A stretch of 6,164 nt of DNA, taken from assembly GCA_030017815.1 (NCBI GenBank), contig JASEGX010000144.1, positions 1 through 6,164 on the forward strand, read 5' to 3'. Position numbers and translations under genes: made by a program. Every line of letters starts with the position of its first letter. Position 1 is the first letter of the stretch. The DNA is from Thermodesulfobacteriota bacterium. Lineage in GTDB: Bacteria > Desulfobacterota > QYQD01. The notes under the pieces are model-generated. The model saw only the letters and a program-made list of their open reading frames with translations. It ran no database searches and had not been told where the DNA came from. Below, one piece after another: positions 6,051 to 6,164 of the stretch.

Positions 6051-6074
6051 GCTGAAAGCTGATAGCTGATAGCT
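6051..6074. repeat. GCTGAAA/GCTGATA heptad repeat after trpD
   Basis: Three 7-bp units, GCTGAAA, GCTGATA and GCTGATA, plus a closing GCT start 12 nt after the trpD stop. They belong to the same family as the array directly before trpE, here in a single orientation. There is no T-run, so this is not an intrinsic terminator. Confidence 0.78.
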
Positions 6075-6117
6075 TGATCCCAAATCCAGCGATAATATAG
6101 CAAGAACAAGCAAATTC

Positions 6118-6164
6118 GTCATTCCCGCGAAAGCGGGAATCCAGCCTATTAAGGAACTGGATTC
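6118..6164. repeat. REP/dRS3-like palindrome, cut by the window edge
   Basis: ATTCCCGCGAAAGCGGGAAT (6121-6140) is a palindrome of form ATTCCC-N8-GGGAAT, the pattern known as dRS3 in Neisseria and seen as dispersed repeats in other proteobacteria. A second inverted repeat, GAATCCAG (6137-6144) with CTGGATTC (6157-6164), overlaps its right side. The sequence therefore probably continues as a larger symmetrical element beyond the window. No gene is present in 6040-6164. Confidence 0.72.

Overview
The window looks like a piece of a mid-GC Gram-negative chromosome. The TrpE/TrpG/TrpD sequences read most like those of the former Deltaproteobacteria (Desulfobacterota); this is an impression from memory, not a search. 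It has two unlike halves.

Left half (about 1-2600): three genes of unrecognised function, visibly more AT-rich than the trp genes. A multi-pass membrane protein (178-999) is followed 9 nt later by a small protein with a signal peptide (1009-1596), whose Shine-Dalgarno overlaps the preceding stop codon, so the two are probably one translationally coupled unit. After a 140-nt gap holding a candidate promoter comes a helix-rich 285-residue protein (1737-2594). Just upstream of the membrane gene, at 67-172, is a large nested imperfect palindrome. Its layout resembles an integron attC site and it ends 5 nt before the first possible start codon. This is the most speculative but potentially most interesting element of the left half.

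Right half (about 2700-6040): a tryptophan biosynthesis operon head, trpE-trpG-trpD, behind a readable ribosome-mediated attenuator. A TTGACA promoter leads into a 17-codon leader peptide, MKTYDGIILRWWWSGLI, with three consecutive Trp codons. Three pairings follow: a 1:2 pause-type hairpin, a 2:3 antiterminator and a 3:4 intrinsic terminator with a T-rich tail. Low charged tRNA-Trp should stall the ribosome on the Trp codons, free segment 2 to pair with segment 3, and let transcription reach trpE. TrpE and TrpG form anthranilate synthase (chorismate plus glutamine to anthranilate). TrpD adds phosphoribose from PRPP. trpE/trpG are 3 nt apart and trpG/trpD overlap by ATGA.

Dispersed repeats flank the trp genes. 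Heptad GCTGAAA/GCTGATA arrays lie immediately before trpE, displacing any normal ribosome binding site, and immediately after trpD. A REP/dRS3-like palindrome starts at 6121 and runs to the window edge. No further trp gene starts before the window ends.
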